Below, piece by piece: positions 1-9,668 of a stretch of 64,000 nt of DNA. Positions within the stretch are counted from its first letter, which is position 1. Each line of letters starts with the position of its first letter. The notes beneath the pieces are model-generated. The model searched no databases, was not told the origin of the DNA, and worked only from the letters and a program-made list of their open reading frames with translations. The stretch comes from Parabacteroides sp. PH5-46 (lineage in GTDB: Bacteria; Bacteroidota; Bacteroidia; Bacteroidales; Tannerellaceae). Position numbers and translations under genes: made by a program. Location of the stretch: contig NZ_JARXXA010000019.1 in the NCBI RefSeq assembly GCF_029892785.1, positions 20,191-84,190 of the forward strand, given 5' to 3'.

Positions 1-1
1 C

Positions 2-1024
2 TCATATGTATATGCGATAGGTCCGGAGTCGAGTGCCACACGAAGGTTGAACTTTTCACAGTCTTTTAATCCCTTCGGAGCCATTAGTGGAGTTGTTATC
101 AGCCAGGTGTTTATCTTATCGCAATTAAACATCTTAACGGCAGCCGAAAGAGATACTATTTCTCCTGCGGAGCTTGCATCCATCCAGGGAGCCGAACTAA
201 ATGCCGTAACCATGACATATGTCTGGCTGGGTGTTTTTATGGCTATACTACTACTGGCTATTTTCCTTACCCGTATGCCCAACTTAAAAGAAGGGGGGCA
301 GAAGCTGGACTTTGTAGGGACTTTCAAACGCTTATTCAAAAACAAAAATTATGTATGGGGAGTAGTAGCCCAGTTTTTCTATGTAGGAGCACAGATTGCT
401 GTTTGGTCTTTTATTATCCGTTATGTGATGCAACAGCTTAATTTTGATGCTGTTATTTCATCCTTAGGAAGCAATGCTTCTGCAGCAGAGATTATCACAG
501 CTCTTCGTTCGGTAGAACCGGTAGCCGGAGGGTTTTATTCTTTCTGTGAGTTTATAGGCCTTGACGATCTTTTACCCCGGACTGCAGAACAAGCCGGTGC
601 AACCTACTACATTATGTCTTTGATATTGTTTGTATTGATGCGTTTTGTTTGTACATGGCTGATGAAATATGTACGGGTTGATAAAATTTTAACGGCATTG
701 GCTGTGGCAGCTGTTTTCTTTTGTTTGCTTACTATTTACGGAACAGGCCTGGTAGGTGTCTACTCGTTGATGTGTATATCGGGTTGTATGTCGTTGATGT
801 TTCCTACCATTTATGGAACAGGTATCAAAGGATTAGGCGAAGATACGAAGATCGGGGGAGCCGGTATGGTTATGGCTATTGCCGGCGCTGCATTACTGAC
901 GCAGATACAAGGTATCCTGTCTGATTCTTCCAGTATTACGACAGCCTACTGGGTACCGGCTATCGCTTTTGCTATCATTGCGTTTTACAGTATTACGGTA
1001 TGCCGTAGACAACAAATAAATTAA
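2..1024 (+). CDS. fucP: FucP-type MFS sugar:H+ symporter (5' end outside window)
   Basis: The frame is open to the left window edge, so this is the C-terminal 340 residues of a protein that is normally 410-440 aa. The first visible residues, GPESSATRRLNFSQSFNP, are the signature loop of the FucP/GluP branch of the major facilitator superfamily, and several hydrophobic membrane helices follow. FucP of E. coli imports L-fucose, L-galactose and D-arabinose with protons across the inner membrane. A GH172 gene follows after 29 bp and fucI lies 2.6 kb downstream, so the cargo is probably the monosaccharide released by this locus, inferred to be D-arabinose. The family is clear; the exact sugar is not. 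Confidence 0.88.
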   Translation, partial: SYVYAIGPESSATRRLNFSQSFNPFGAISGVVISQVFILSQLNILTAAERDTISPAELASIQGAELNAVTMTYVWLGVFMAILLLAIFLTRMPNLKEGGQKLDFVGTFKRLFKNKNYVWGVVAQFFYVGAQIAVWSFIIRYVMQQLNFDAVISSLGSNASAAEIITALRSVEPVAGGFYSFCEFIGLDDLLPRTAEQAGATYYIMSLILFVLMRFVCTWLMKYVRVDKILTALAVAAVFFCLLTIYGTGLVGVYSLMCISGCMSLMFPTIYGTGIKGLGEDTKIGGAGMVMAIAGAALLTQIQGILSDSSSITTAYWVPAIAFAIIAFYSITVCRRQQIN

Positions 1025-1053
1025 TGCTTTACTAACTATAAAAATTGATTATC

Positions 1054-2220
1054 ATGAAAAAAACCGGTTTTTTACTGATTTGTTTATTGTGCTCTTTGGC
1101 TATGTTCGGACAGCAGTATCCTTATAATGGCTTAGATTCGAATATGGGTAACCTGTATCGCTTATCCAATGCGAAAACCCGCTCGATAAGCCCGGAAAAC
1201 TTTACCGGAGAAAAAGGAAAAGGCGGAATGGCGGATATAAAGGACAAAGATCAGCGGAATGTAGCAAATGCCTCACATGCAGCACGCGATTTGGGGCAAG
1301 GTTGGAAAGTAAATCCGTATATCCGGATCAACTCGGGTGAAACGATAACAATCGCCGAAATCGAAGGTCCCGGTGCCATCCAGCATATCTGGATGACTCC
1401 TACCGGAAACTGGCGTTTCACGATTATGCGTATTTACTGGGATGACGAAAAAGAACCTTCTGTAGAGTGTCCGGTAGGTGATTTCTTCGCTATGGGATGG
1501 GGTGTTTATGCTCCTTTAACATCACTTGCTGTTTGTGTAAATCCGGGTAGTGCCTTTAATTGCTACTGGACAATGCCTTTCCGCAAGAAGTGTAAGATAA
1601 CGATGGAAAATATCAACGACAATGACCCGATGACCTTGTATTATCAGATTGATTATACATTGACGGATGTTCCTGAAGATGCCGCTTATTTCCATGCTCA
1701 GTGGCGTAGAACAAATCCGAATCTTACATCGGATTATACTGTTGTAGACGGGATAAAAGGAAAAGGCCATTTTGTAGGTGTATATATGGCTTGGGGAGTG
1801 AATAATAATGGCTGGTGGGGAGAAGGAGAAATCAAATTCTTCATGGATGGTGATACCAAATTCCCAACTATTTGTGGAACCGGTGCGGAAGACTATTTCT
1901 GTGGTTCTTATAATTTTGAGAATAAAACAACACGACAGTATGAAGAATTCTGTACGCCATATGCAGGATTACACCAGGTTATCCGCCCTGACGGAGTGTA
2001 CAGATCGCAACAACGTTTTGGCTTGTACCGTTGGCATATAACAGACCCTATTCGCTTTGACAAAGATCTGAGAGTTACTATTCAGGACCTGGGATGGCGA
2101 CATGGCGGACGTTATCTGCCTCAGAAGTCTGATATATCTTCTGTTACTTATTGGTATCAGGCCGAACCACATAATAAGTTCCCCAAACTGCCCAAGTGGG
2201 AAGAAATGGAGGTTAATTAA
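1054..2220 (+). CDS. GH172 (DUF2961) glycoside hydrolase, short form a
   Basis: A secreted 388-aa protein. ATG at 1054 opens a normal signal peptide (MKKTGFLLICLLCSLAMFGQ); a TTG at 1045 is in frame but less likely. The GH172 core is recognisable from GPGAIQHIWMTP and from the paired acidic motifs GWWGEGE and GTGAEDYF, which place Glu257 and Glu279 as candidate nucleophile and acid/base by analogy with the Bifidobacterium difructose dianhydride I enzyme. Known GH172 members act on alpha-D-fructofuranosyl and alpha-D-arabinofuranosyl linkages. The neighbouring D-arabinose-type catabolic genes favour exo-alpha-D-arabinofuranosidase activity in the periplasm or at the surface. The lack of a lipobox suggests a periplasmic protein. 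Confidence 0.88.
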   Translation: MKKTGFLLICLLCSLAMFGQQYPYNGLDSNMGNLYRLSNAKTRSISPENFTGEKGKGGMADIKDKDQRNVANASHAARDLGQGWKVNPYIRINSGETITIAEIEGPGAIQHIWMTPTGNWRFTIMRIYWDDEKEPSVECPVGDFFAMGWGVYAPLTSLAVCVNPGSAFNCYWTMPFRKKCKITMENINDNDPMTLYYQIDYTLTDVPEDAAYFHAQWRRTNPNLTSDYTVVDGIKGKGHFVGVYMAWGVNNNGWWGEGEIKFFMDGDTKFPTICGTGAEDYFCGSYNFENKTTRQYEEFCTPYAGLHQVIRPDGVYRSQQRFGLYRWHITDPIRFDKDLRVTIQDLGWRHGGRYLPQKSDISSVTYWYQAEPHNKFPKLPKWEEMEVN

Positions 2221-2241
2221 TAACAATTTATTACTCAACGT

Positions 2242-3474
2242 ATGAGAAAAAAGGAACTCTGCTTATGCGTATTTATCGCGTTGATCATGTGGGGCTGTAA
2301 CTATTCAAAAAAGGAAAGTATGGATAAATATGATAAAGGAACTTTTGGCTTTGATTTGCGTTATTTGTCGGAGAAGGATAACCGGATTGCGGTTCTGACG
2401 AGTGATGACGAACAAGCCAGAATCATTGTATCTCCCAAATACCAGGCAAAAGTTTTTACCTCTACGGCTACCGGGCTGGAAGGTAAAAGTTTAGGCTATT
2501 TGAATTATGATGTGTTGGATTCTGACGAAATTAGCGAGCACATGAATGGCTATGGGGGAGAGAACCGCTTCTGGCTGGGGCCTGAAGGGGGTAAATTCTC
2601 TGTTTATTTTAAGCCGGAAACGGAGCAGGTCTATGACAACTGGCATACTCCCAAACCCATTGATATAGAGCCTTGGTCGGTAGTTTCTATTGCCCCCAAA
2701 AGTGTATCAATGGAAAAGACAATGGAAGTAGCTAACTATCAGGGAACACAGCTGCAACTTAAGATAAACAGAACCGTACGCTTACTGGAAATACCTGCTA
2801 TTTGCGCAAAGCTAGGTATCTCGGCAAATGAGAAAGTGCAGGCTGTAGCTTATGCTACGGAAAATAGTATTACCAATCTGAACGATTTTGAATGGACAAA
2901 AGATACGGGAACCATCTGTATCTGGATGCTGGATATGTTTAACCCGGGTCCCAAAGCGGTTACTTTTATTCCTTTTGCCGAAGGAGATGAGAAAGACTTA
3001 GGGATTATAGCAACAACTGACTATTTCGGAGAGATACCAGCCAGCCACTATAAAGTAAAAGAAGGAATGGTCTTTCTTAAAACGGATGGTAAATATCGTA
3101 GCAAACTAGGTATGAACGCGAAACGGACGAAAGCCATTGCCGGTAATTATGATCCGGATGCAAAGCGCTTGACAATATGTACGTTTGACGTTGATCCGAA
3201 TGCTGTGTACCTGAATCAGGAGTGGAATCCCTCAAAAGATCCTTTGGTGGGTGATGCATTGAATGCGTATAATGACGGACCGTTAGAGGATGGTAGTATT
3301 ATGGGACCTTTCCTGGAGTTGGAAAGTTGCTCTCCCGCAGCTTTTATTGCTCCTCAGGAATCTCTTAAGCATAATCATAATGTCTTCCATTTTGTAGGGG
3401 AAGAAGCAGATTTGACAAATATTGTGGAAAAACTATTCAATATTTCTCTGAATGAACTGAAAAAAGTTTTTTGA
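2242..3474 (+). CDS. Lipoprotein, probably DUF6786 family
   Basis: A 410-aa lipoprotein with a charged start, a hydrophobic stretch and the lipobox IMWGC, so Cys19 is the expected lipidated residue. The body is rich in beta-strand-forming segments, including GYGGENRFWLGPEGG and YKVKEGMVFLKTDGKYRSK. This recalls galactose-mutarotase-like beta-sandwich proteins found in Bacteroidales polysaccharide loci and annotated as DUF6786; that assignment is from memory and no function is established. It sits between a GH172 and fucI, 21 bp after the GH172 stop, and is probably co-transcribed. A sugar-binding or mutarotase-like role is a guess. Confidence 0.6.
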   Translation: MRKKELCLCVFIALIMWGCNYSKKESMDKYDKGTFGFDLRYLSEKDNRIAVLTSDDEQARIIVSPKYQAKVFTSTATGLEGKSLGYLNYDVLDSDEISEHMNGYGGENRFWLGPEGGKFSVYFKPETEQVYDNWHTPKPIDIEPWSVVSIAPKSVSMEKTMEVANYQGTQLQLKINRTVRLLEIPAICAKLGISANEKVQAVAYATENSITNLNDFEWTKDTGTICIWMLDMFNPGPKAVTFIPFAEGDEKDLGIIATTDYFGEIPASHYKVKEGMVFLKTDGKYRSKLGMNAKRTKAIAGNYDPDAKRLTICTFDVDPNAVYLNQEWNPSKDPLVGDALNAYNDGPLEDGSIMGPFLELESCSPAAFIAPQESLKHNHNVFHFVGEEADLTNIVEKLFNISLNELKKVF

Positions 3475-3515
3475 TGAGACACAATTAACAGATAATACAT
3501 AAATAATATCCATTA

Positions 3516-3561
3516 ACAATCAATGTGTTATTGATTGTAGACAGCCTGCTCCGGCGGGCTG
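3516..3561 (+). promoter_or_regulatory. Two hairpins in the leader before fucI
   Basis: Two adjacent inverted repeats occupy the gap before fucI. The first has arms ACAATCAAT (3516-3524) and ATTGATTGT (3530-3538) around a 5-nt loop. The second has arms CAGCCTGC (3542-3549) and GCGGGCTG (3554-3561) around TCCG, with one G-T wobble. No long T run follows the second, so this may be an mRNA processing, stabilising or attenuation element rather than a simple terminator. Confidence 0.5.
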
Positions 3562-3609
3562 CCAGGGATAGTTTTGTGGTAAAACGAAACAATTTAAATA
3601 AGCAAAAGC

Positions 3610-5382
3610 ATGAAAGAAACATTTCCTAAAATCGGCATTCGTCCGATTATTGATGGCCGTAGGCGCGGTATCCGCGAATCACTGGAAGACATGACAATGG
3701 GGCTGGCAAAGAGAGTTGCTAAGTTTTATAGTGAAACACTTCGTTATCCGGACGGCTCGCCTGTAGTATGCATCATAGCTGATACTTGTATAGGCGGCGT
3801 GAAAGAAGCAGCCAATTGTGCGGAAAAATTCGCGAGAGAAAATGTAGGTGTTTCTTTATCGGTAACCCCTTGTTGGTGTTACGGGTCGGAAACAATAGAC
3901 ATGGATCCCCTGATTCCCAAAGCAATCTGGGGATTTAATGGGACAGAGCGTCCGGGAGCTGTATATCTGGCTGCTGCATTAGCCGCTCATAACCAGAAGG
4001 GTTTGCCTACGTTTGGTATTTACGGAAGGGATGTGCAAGACTTGACCGATCCGGTTATTCCTGACGATGTAAAAGAGAAACTACTCCGTTTTGCCAAGGC
4101 AGGCTTGGCGGTTGCTATCATGCGTGGAAAATCATATCTGGCAATTGGCTCTGTTTCAATGGGAATTGCCGGTTCAATCGTTAATCCTGATTTCTTACAG
4201 GAATATCTGGGAATGCGGACGGAATATGTTGATTGCTCCGAGATACTTCGCCGTGTACAACAGGAAATATATGACAAAGACGAATACAAAAAGGCTTTGG
4301 AGTGGACAAAGAAAAACTGCATGCCAAGGGAAGGAGAAGACTTTAATCCCGAACATTTGAAGTTTTCACGCGAAAAGAAAGATGCAGACTGGGAATTCGT
4401 GGTTAAGATGACAATGATTATGCGTGATCTGATGACCGGAAACGAAGTGCTGGGCGAGATGGGACATCAGGAAGAAGCCATGGGACACAATGCCATAGCC
4501 GGAGGTTTTCAGGGTCAACGCCAATGGACAGACTTCATGCCTGACGGAGACTTTTCGGAAGCAATCCTTAATTCCTCCTTCGACTGGAACGGCATTCGTG
4601 AACCTTTTACATTTGCAACGGAAGACGACCACTTAAATGCTATTTCCATGTTGTTCGGCAAGTTGCTAACCAATACTGCTCAGATATTTGCCGATGTCCG
4701 GACATACTGGAGTCCGGAAGCCATAGAGCGTATCAGTGGCTGGAAACCGGATGGCTTGCTGAAAGATGGAGCGATACACTTGATAAACTCAGGTTCTTGT
4801 ACATTGGATGGTACCGGATGTCAGACAAAAGACGGCAAACCGGTAATGAAGCCATTTTGGGAGATCACTAACAAGGAAGTGGATGATATGCTTCAGGCAG
4901 TAACCTGGTATCCTTCCTCATTAGAATATATGCGTGGAGGAGGCTATTCGTCACATTTCCTTACCAAAGCGGGTATGCCGATGACGATGTGTCGCCTGAA
5001 TCTGGTAAAAGGACTCGGAGCTGTCCTGCAAATAGCTGAAGGATGGACGGCTACCTTCCCGGACCATGTGTTTGACCTGATTAATAAGCGAACAGATAAG
5101 ACCTGGCCTTCTACCTTCTTTGTTCCTAAAACAACAGGGCAGGGACATTTTAAAGATATCTACTCTGTGATGAACTACTGGGGCGCTAATCACGGTGCGA
5201 TTAGTTACGGACATATAGGAGCCGATCTGATCTCACTAGCCTCTATGCTATCTATTCCTGTTTGTATGCATAATGTGGAAGAAGACAAGATATTCCGCCC
5301 ATCTGCCTGGAATGCTTTCGGATCGGATATAGAAGGTTCAGATTATAGGGCATGTGCTACTTACGGACCATTATATAAATAG
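3610..5382 (+). CDS. fucI: L-fucose / D-arabinose isomerase
   Basis: A 590-aa cytoplasmic protein, essentially the length of E. coli FucI (591 aa). Its start, [19 protein letters not shown], and internal blocks [42 protein letters not shown] and [15 protein letters not shown] are characteristic of the family, which uses a Mn2+-bound Glu/Asp/His centre for aldose-ketose isomerisation. E. coli FucI converts L-fucose to L-fuculose and also D-arabinose to D-ribulose. No FucK, FucA or fucosidase is visible, but an AraB-type ribulokinase is present at 19364, which suggests that D-arabinose is the real substrate here. It is preceded by a hairpin-containing leader and followed by a second GH172. Confidence 0.95.
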   Translation: MKETFPKIGIRPIIDGRRRGIRESLEDMTMGLAKRVAKFYSETLRYPDGSPVVCIIADTCIGGVKEAANCAEKFARENVGVSLSVTPCWCYGSETIDMDPLIPKAIWGFNGTERPGAVYLAAALAAHNQKGLPTFGIYGRDVQDLTDPVIPDDVKEKLLRFAKAGLAVAIMRGKSYLAIGSVSMGIAGSIVNPDFLQEYLGMRTEYVDCSEILRRVQQEIYDKDEYKKALEWTKKNCMPREGEDFNPEHLKFSREKKDADWEFVVKMTMIMRDLMTGNEVLGEMGHQEEAMGHNAIAGGFQGQRQWTDFMPDGDFSEAILNSSFDWNGIREPFTFATEDDHLNAISMLFGKLLTNTAQIFADVRTYWSPEAIERISGWKPDGLLKDGAIHLINSGSCTLDGTGCQTKDGKPVMKPFWEITNKEVDDMLQAVTWYPSSLEYMRGGGYSSHFLTKAGMPMTMCRLNLVKGLGAVLQIAEGWTATFPDHVFDLINKRTDKTWPSTFFVPKTTGQGHFKDIYSVMNYWGANHGAISYGHIGADLISLASMLSIPVCMHNVEEDKIFRPSAWNAFGSDIEGSDYRACATYGPLYK

Positions 5383-5445
5383 AAATAAACTCTAACAAGG
5401 GGAATTATAAATCATGTATTGTTAAACAATTAAATCGGGAAATTT

Positions 5446-6642
5446 ATGAAAAAAAAGTATTGGAAAACTCTCTTGTTTTTCTTGTGTGCTTTCTTCCTGT
5501 GCTTTACTGAGGCTAACTCTCAGGTAAATGTAACAGGAGAAATGTATGATCTGGCTAAAATGAAGAGTGGAGTACGTAATCGTCGTGTCAGCAGTTATGA
5601 TCAATCAGGTAATAACAGAGACCACTTTAGTGCAATTAAGCCGGGGGAAACCCGTACAATTGCTGAGGTATCTGGTGCGGGCATTATTAATCATATCTGG
5701 ATTACGATTGCTCCCGGGCCTAACGTACTAAATCGCAATGATATTATTTTGAGAATGTATTGGGATAATAAGTCCTATCCATCTGTTGAATCTCCTATTG
5801 GTCCGTTCTTTGGACAAGGCTGGAATGAGCAGTATAATTATGCTTCGTTGCCGCTGTCTGCCGGGCCTGGGAATGGTACGGGATTATCTTCCTATTTCCA
5901 AATGCCGTTTGCCAATGGAGCCAAGATAGAAATAGAGAATCAGTCCGACGTTACAATCAGTTCATTCTATTTTTATGTAGATTATCTGGAAGTAAAGAAG
6001 TTACCTCAGGATATGGGACGTTTCCATGCCTGGTATAATCATGAGTTGACGGATGCGCTTCCGGAAGGTGAAACAGAATGGGGAGTTGTAGGTAAAGAAG
6101 GAGAAAACAAAAACGGAGCAAACAATTATGTGTTTGCCGATATCAAAGGAAAAGGCCATTTTGTAGGTATAAACTATTATGTGCATTGCCCTACACCCAT
6201 GTGGTATGGAGAAGGGGATGATATGTGGTTTATCGATGGAGAAACCATGCCTTCTTTGATTGGTACGGGAACGGAAGATTTCTTTAATACCTCCTGGTGT
6301 CCGAAAGAAAAATTCTCACATCCGCACTTTGGTTATCCGAGGGTGAATGACGACATCGGTTGGTTAGGACGTACCCACGTCTATCGCTTCTTTATCAATG
6401 ATCCGGTATTCTTTGAAACCAGCCTGAAAGGAACTATAGAACACGGGCATAACAATAACCTGACATTGGACATGGCTACCGTTGCTTATTGGTATCAAAG
6501 CGAAGCATCTGTTATCCCTACGGCACCAACAAAAGAAATGAGAAAGCTCAAACCCTTTATCGGAGTAAACGAAATTCACAAGTGGAGACACGAATGGAGA
6601 AAGAACAAAGGGAATGGCTCGAAACTTTGGGGAAATGAATAG
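5446..6642 (+). CDS. GH172 (DUF2961) glycoside hydrolase, short form b
   Basis: A 398-aa protein with a clear signal peptide ending near AEANSQ. The GH172 core is evident: SGAGIINHIWITIAPG near the start, then WYGEGDDMWFIDGE and GTGTEDFF, giving candidate catalytic Glu256 and Glu277, 21 residues apart. It shares FADIKGKGHFVGINYYVH and the closing VAYWYQSEA block with the upstream GH172 but is clearly divergent from it, so the two probably cleave different linkages or chain ends. It ends 29 bp before susC, so it belongs to the same transcription unit as the outer-membrane importer. Confidence 0.88.
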   Translation: MKKKYWKTLLFFLCAFFLCFTEANSQVNVTGEMYDLAKMKSGVRNRRVSSYDQSGNNRDHFSAIKPGETRTIAEVSGAGIINHIWITIAPGPNVLNRNDIILRMYWDNKSYPSVESPIGPFFGQGWNEQYNYASLPLSAGPGNGTGLSSYFQMPFANGAKIEIENQSDVTISSFYFYVDYLEVKKLPQDMGRFHAWYNHELTDALPEGETEWGVVGKEGENKNGANNYVFADIKGKGHFVGINYYVHCPTPMWYGEGDDMWFIDGETMPSLIGTGTEDFFNTSWCPKEKFSHPHFGYPRVNDDIGWLGRTHVYRFFINDPVFFETSLKGTIEHGHNNNLTLDMATVAYWYQSEASVIPTAPTKEMRKLKPFIGVNEIHKWRHEWRKNKGNGSKLWGNE

Positions 6643-6671
6643 TGAATATTATTTAGATTAAAATTCAGGTT

Positions 6672-9632
6672 ATGAAAAAACATTATTATAGATCGTGTGT
6701 ATCGATTCTGTTGTTTACAATTTGTCTTTTTATGGCAACTTTAGGAGTTGCAGCGCAAGGTAGTCTTACTATTAATGGTATAGTAAAAGACAATACAGGA
6801 GAACCTCTTATCGGGGTAAATGTAACTGAAAAAGGTACAACTAATGGAACAATAACAGACTTTGACGGAAAATATGTGCTTACCATATCCGGTAGAAATT
6901 CCGTGCTTGCATTTTCTTATATAGGGTATGTTACGCAGGAAGTAGCCGTAGGGAATAATACAACAATCAACATCACATTACAAGACGACACAAAAGCCCT
7001 GAGCGAGGTGGTGGTTGTAGGATATGGTACACAAAGACGGGAAGAGGTAACAAGTGCTATTACTAAGATTACGTCTGAAAACTTTGTAAAAGGCCCGGTG
7101 GTATCTCCTTCTCAGTTAATCCAGGGAAAAGTAGCCGGTTTGGCTATCACTTCTGTAAATGGTGACCCATTTGGTAACCCTACAATCGTATTAAGAGGTA
7201 TTGCTACGTTAGAGAGTAGTGTAGAACCGCTGATCGTTATAGATGGTGTGCCGGGTGGTAGCCTGGGAAGTCTACAGCCGGAAGATGTTGAGTCAATAGA
7301 CGTGCTGAAGGATGGTTCAGCTGCTGCTATCTATGGAACACGTGGTACCGGTGGTGTGATTATTGTAACCACAAAAAATGGAAAAGGAGCACAACGCAAT
7401 ACTGTAGAATATAATGGTTGGTTCGGTTTTGACACCATGTATGGTACTCCTGATTTGTTAAACGCAAGCGAATGGCGTGCCTATATGGCGGAGCAAAAAG
7501 CGGCCGGATATCCTAATCGTTTTGCAGAATCTATGCAGGATTACGGGCATGATACTGATTGGTATGATGCTATTTCACGGACAGCTATCAATCACTCGCA
7601 TAATATAACATTCCGTGGTGGTGGTGAAAAGACCAGTTATCTGGGATCTGTTACTTACAAAAGTATTCAGGGGATCATGAAAACAACGGAAAAGAATTTT
7701 CTGACAACCCGTCTGAATGTGAATCATTCTGCTATAAATGATAGGTTAAAACTCAGTTTAAATATCCAGAATACCTTGACAAAAGGAGGTATGTGGTGGA
7801 GTAATGCCTATAATCAGGCTGTTAAACAAAATCCTACAGCACCAATCTATGATGAAAACGGAAAAATAAATGAAATAGCTCAGTGGGATACCTATAACCC
7901 GGTAGGGATTTTGGAACAAAGAGATGAAGAACGGAAGAACAATGAATATTTAGTGAATCTGAAAGCTGATTTTGAAATTATTTCCGGACTAAAAGTTGGA
8001 ACATTATTAGCCTATCAAAAGAAAGATGGATCTCACGGATTTAATGACTTTGTCGATATGTATGTTTCTCGCGTGAATGGACAGCATGGCCGAGCCGTAC
8101 GTTGGTCGGACTGGGCAGAAGACAGGACGGTAGAATATACAGCAGAATACAATAAAGAAGTGGCTAAGAATCACCGTTTAAATGCTATTGTGGGTTACAG
8201 TTATCAGGATTCCATGGCAGAAGGCTTATGGGCTGATAATTATAACTTCCTGAATGACGACTTTTTGTGGAATAATATTGAGTCCGGAGACTTCCTTCAG
8301 GATGGACGTGCTGCTATGACGAGTTATAAGAATGATAGTAAGTTGATTGCTTTCTTTGGTCGTGTGAATTATAATTATGCAGGAAGATACATGATTTCGG
8401 CTAGTTTGCGCCGGGAAGGTTCTTCTAAGTTCGGAGCGAATCATAAGTGGGGTAATTTCCCGGCTGTTTCTGCCGGTTGGATGATGTCGGAAGAAGCATT
8501 TATGGATGGTACGAGAGATGTTATTTCTTCTTTGAAAATAAGAGCTGGATACGGTGTAACAGGAAGTGTACCCAATGGAAATTATATGTCTCTTTCCAGG
8601 TTAAAAGATGATGCTCCTCGTATGCTTTATAACGGACAATGGATCAGAGGTGTGCAACCAGCCAGTAATCCGAACCCGGATTTGAAATGGGAGAAGAAAG
8701 GTGAGTTGAATGTTGGGGTTGATTTTGGTTTATTTAATGACCGCTTGACAGGTAGCATTGAATATTACAACCGCAAGACAACCGACCTCTTGTATTGGTA
8801 TAGTGTGCCTGTTCCTCCTAATTTGTATAATCAAACTTATACGAATGTTGGTTCATTACGTAATCAAGGTTTGGAAATAACATTAAATCCGGTAATTATC
8901 AGAGATAAAGATTTGTATTGGGATGCCAATGTAAACTTCTCTTACAATACAAATAAGTTGTTAACACTTTCCGATGGCGTATATACGCGTGATTATACAA
9001 ATGAAGGTTGGCTGGGAGCACCAGGAGTAAATACGTACACACACCGTTTAGAGCCGGGTAAGCCTATAGGGAACTTCTATGGACTTGTATTTGACAGGTT
9101 TGATGAAAATGGTAAATGGGTATTTAAAGATTTCAATGGTGTAGAAGGAGATAATGCAGAAGCAGATAAACGAGTGATAGGAAACGGTATTCCTAAATAT
9201 TACGCAAACCTTTCTACCTCTGTTTCTTATAGGAACTTTGACCTGTCGCTTATGTTAAGAGGTGCATTCGGATTTGAGTTGGTTAATATGATGCGCTTGT
9301 ACCATGAGAACAAAACGCTGTTCCCTTTAAATGTATTTAAGTCGGCATTGGATAGTCCTCTGTATGATGATCCTAAGTATTCTGATTATTATGTGGAAAA
9401 TGGAAGTTATGTAAAAATTGATAATGTAACCTTAGGCTATTCTTTTAGTATTCCGAAGCTTGCATTAACGAAAGCGAGAGTCTATGTTTCCGGATTGAAC
9501 CTGTATACCTTCACCGGATTCTCAGGTATTGATCCCGAGCTGGATGTAACGGGTATGACTCCCGGATTTGAATGGCAGAATAAGTATCCTAAAAAGCGTT
9601 CGTTTAATGTGGGAGTACAGTTGACATTTTAA
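6672..9632 (+). CDS. SusC/RagA family TonB-linked outer-membrane transporter
   Basis: A 986-aa outer-membrane protein. After a signal peptide (about residues 1-28) comes a carboxypeptidase-regulatory-like beta-sandwich (about 30-112), then the SusC hallmark SEVVVVGYGTQ, a plug domain with DGVPGGSLGSLQPEDVESIDVLKD, and a long TonB-dependent beta-barrel ending in VGVQLTF. SusC proteins import oligosaccharides captured by a SusD lid, powered by TonB-ExbBD. The matching susD follows after 36 bp. No N-terminal STN domain is seen, so it does not look like the sensing subtype coupled to an anti-sigma factor. The cargo is inferred to be D-arabinan oligosaccharides. Confidence 0.95.
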   Translation: MKKHYYRSCVSILLFTICLFMATLGVAAQGSLTINGIVKDNTGEPLIGVNVTEKGTTNGTITDFDGKYVLTISGRNSVLAFSYIGYVTQEVAVGNNTTINITLQDDTKALSEVVVVGYGTQRREEVTSAITKITSENFVKGPVVSPSQLIQGKVAGLAITSVNGDPFGNPTIVLRGIATLESSVEPLIVIDGVPGGSLGSLQPEDVESIDVLKDGSAAAIYGTRGTGGVIIVTTKNGKGAQRNTVEYNGWFGFDTMYGTPDLLNASEWRAYMAEQKAAGYPNRFAESMQDYGHDTDWYDAISRTAINHSHNITFRGGGEKTSYLGSVTYKSIQGIMKTTEKNFLTTRLNVNHSAINDRLKLSLNIQNTLTKGGMWWSNAYNQAVKQNPTAPIYDENGKINEIAQWDTYNPVGILEQRDEERKNNEYLVNLKADFEIISGLKVGTLLAYQKKDGSHGFNDFVDMYVSRVNGQHGRAVRWSDWAEDRTVEYTAEYNKEVAKNHRLNAIVGYSYQDSMAEGLWADNYNFLNDDFLWNNIESGDFLQDGRAAMTSYKNDSKLIAFFGRVNYNYAGRYMISASLRREGSSKFGANHKWGNFPAVSAGWMMSEEAFMDGTRDVISSLKIRAGYGVTGSVPNGNYMSLSRLKDDAPRMLYNGQWIRGVQPASNPNPDLKWEKKGELNVGVDFGLFNDRLTGSIEYYNRKTTDLLYWYSVPVPPNLYNQTYTNVGSLRNQGLEITLNPVIIRDKDLYWDANVNFSYNTNKLLTLSDGVYTRDYTNEGWLGAPGVNTYTHRLEPGKPIGNFYGLVFDRFDENGKWVFKDFNGVEGDNAEADKRVIGNGIPKYYANLSTSVSYRNFDLSLMLRGAFGFELVNMMRLYHENKTLFPLNVFKSALDSPLYDDPKYSDYYVENGSYVKIDNVTLGYSFSIPKLALTKARVYVSGLNLYTFTGFSGIDPELDVTGMTPGFEWQNKYPKKRSFNVGVQLTF

Positions 9633-9668
9633 AGGAACATATAGTTATAAAATTCAATAGATATAGAT

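Noticed and set aside
2..5382. Reading the FucP/FucI pair as an L-fucose utilisation locus
   Set aside because: No fucosidase (GH29, GH95, GH141), fuculokinase or fuculose-phosphate aldolase is in the window, whereas an AraB-type ribulokinase and three GH172s are. It cannot be fully excluded because the left end is missing.
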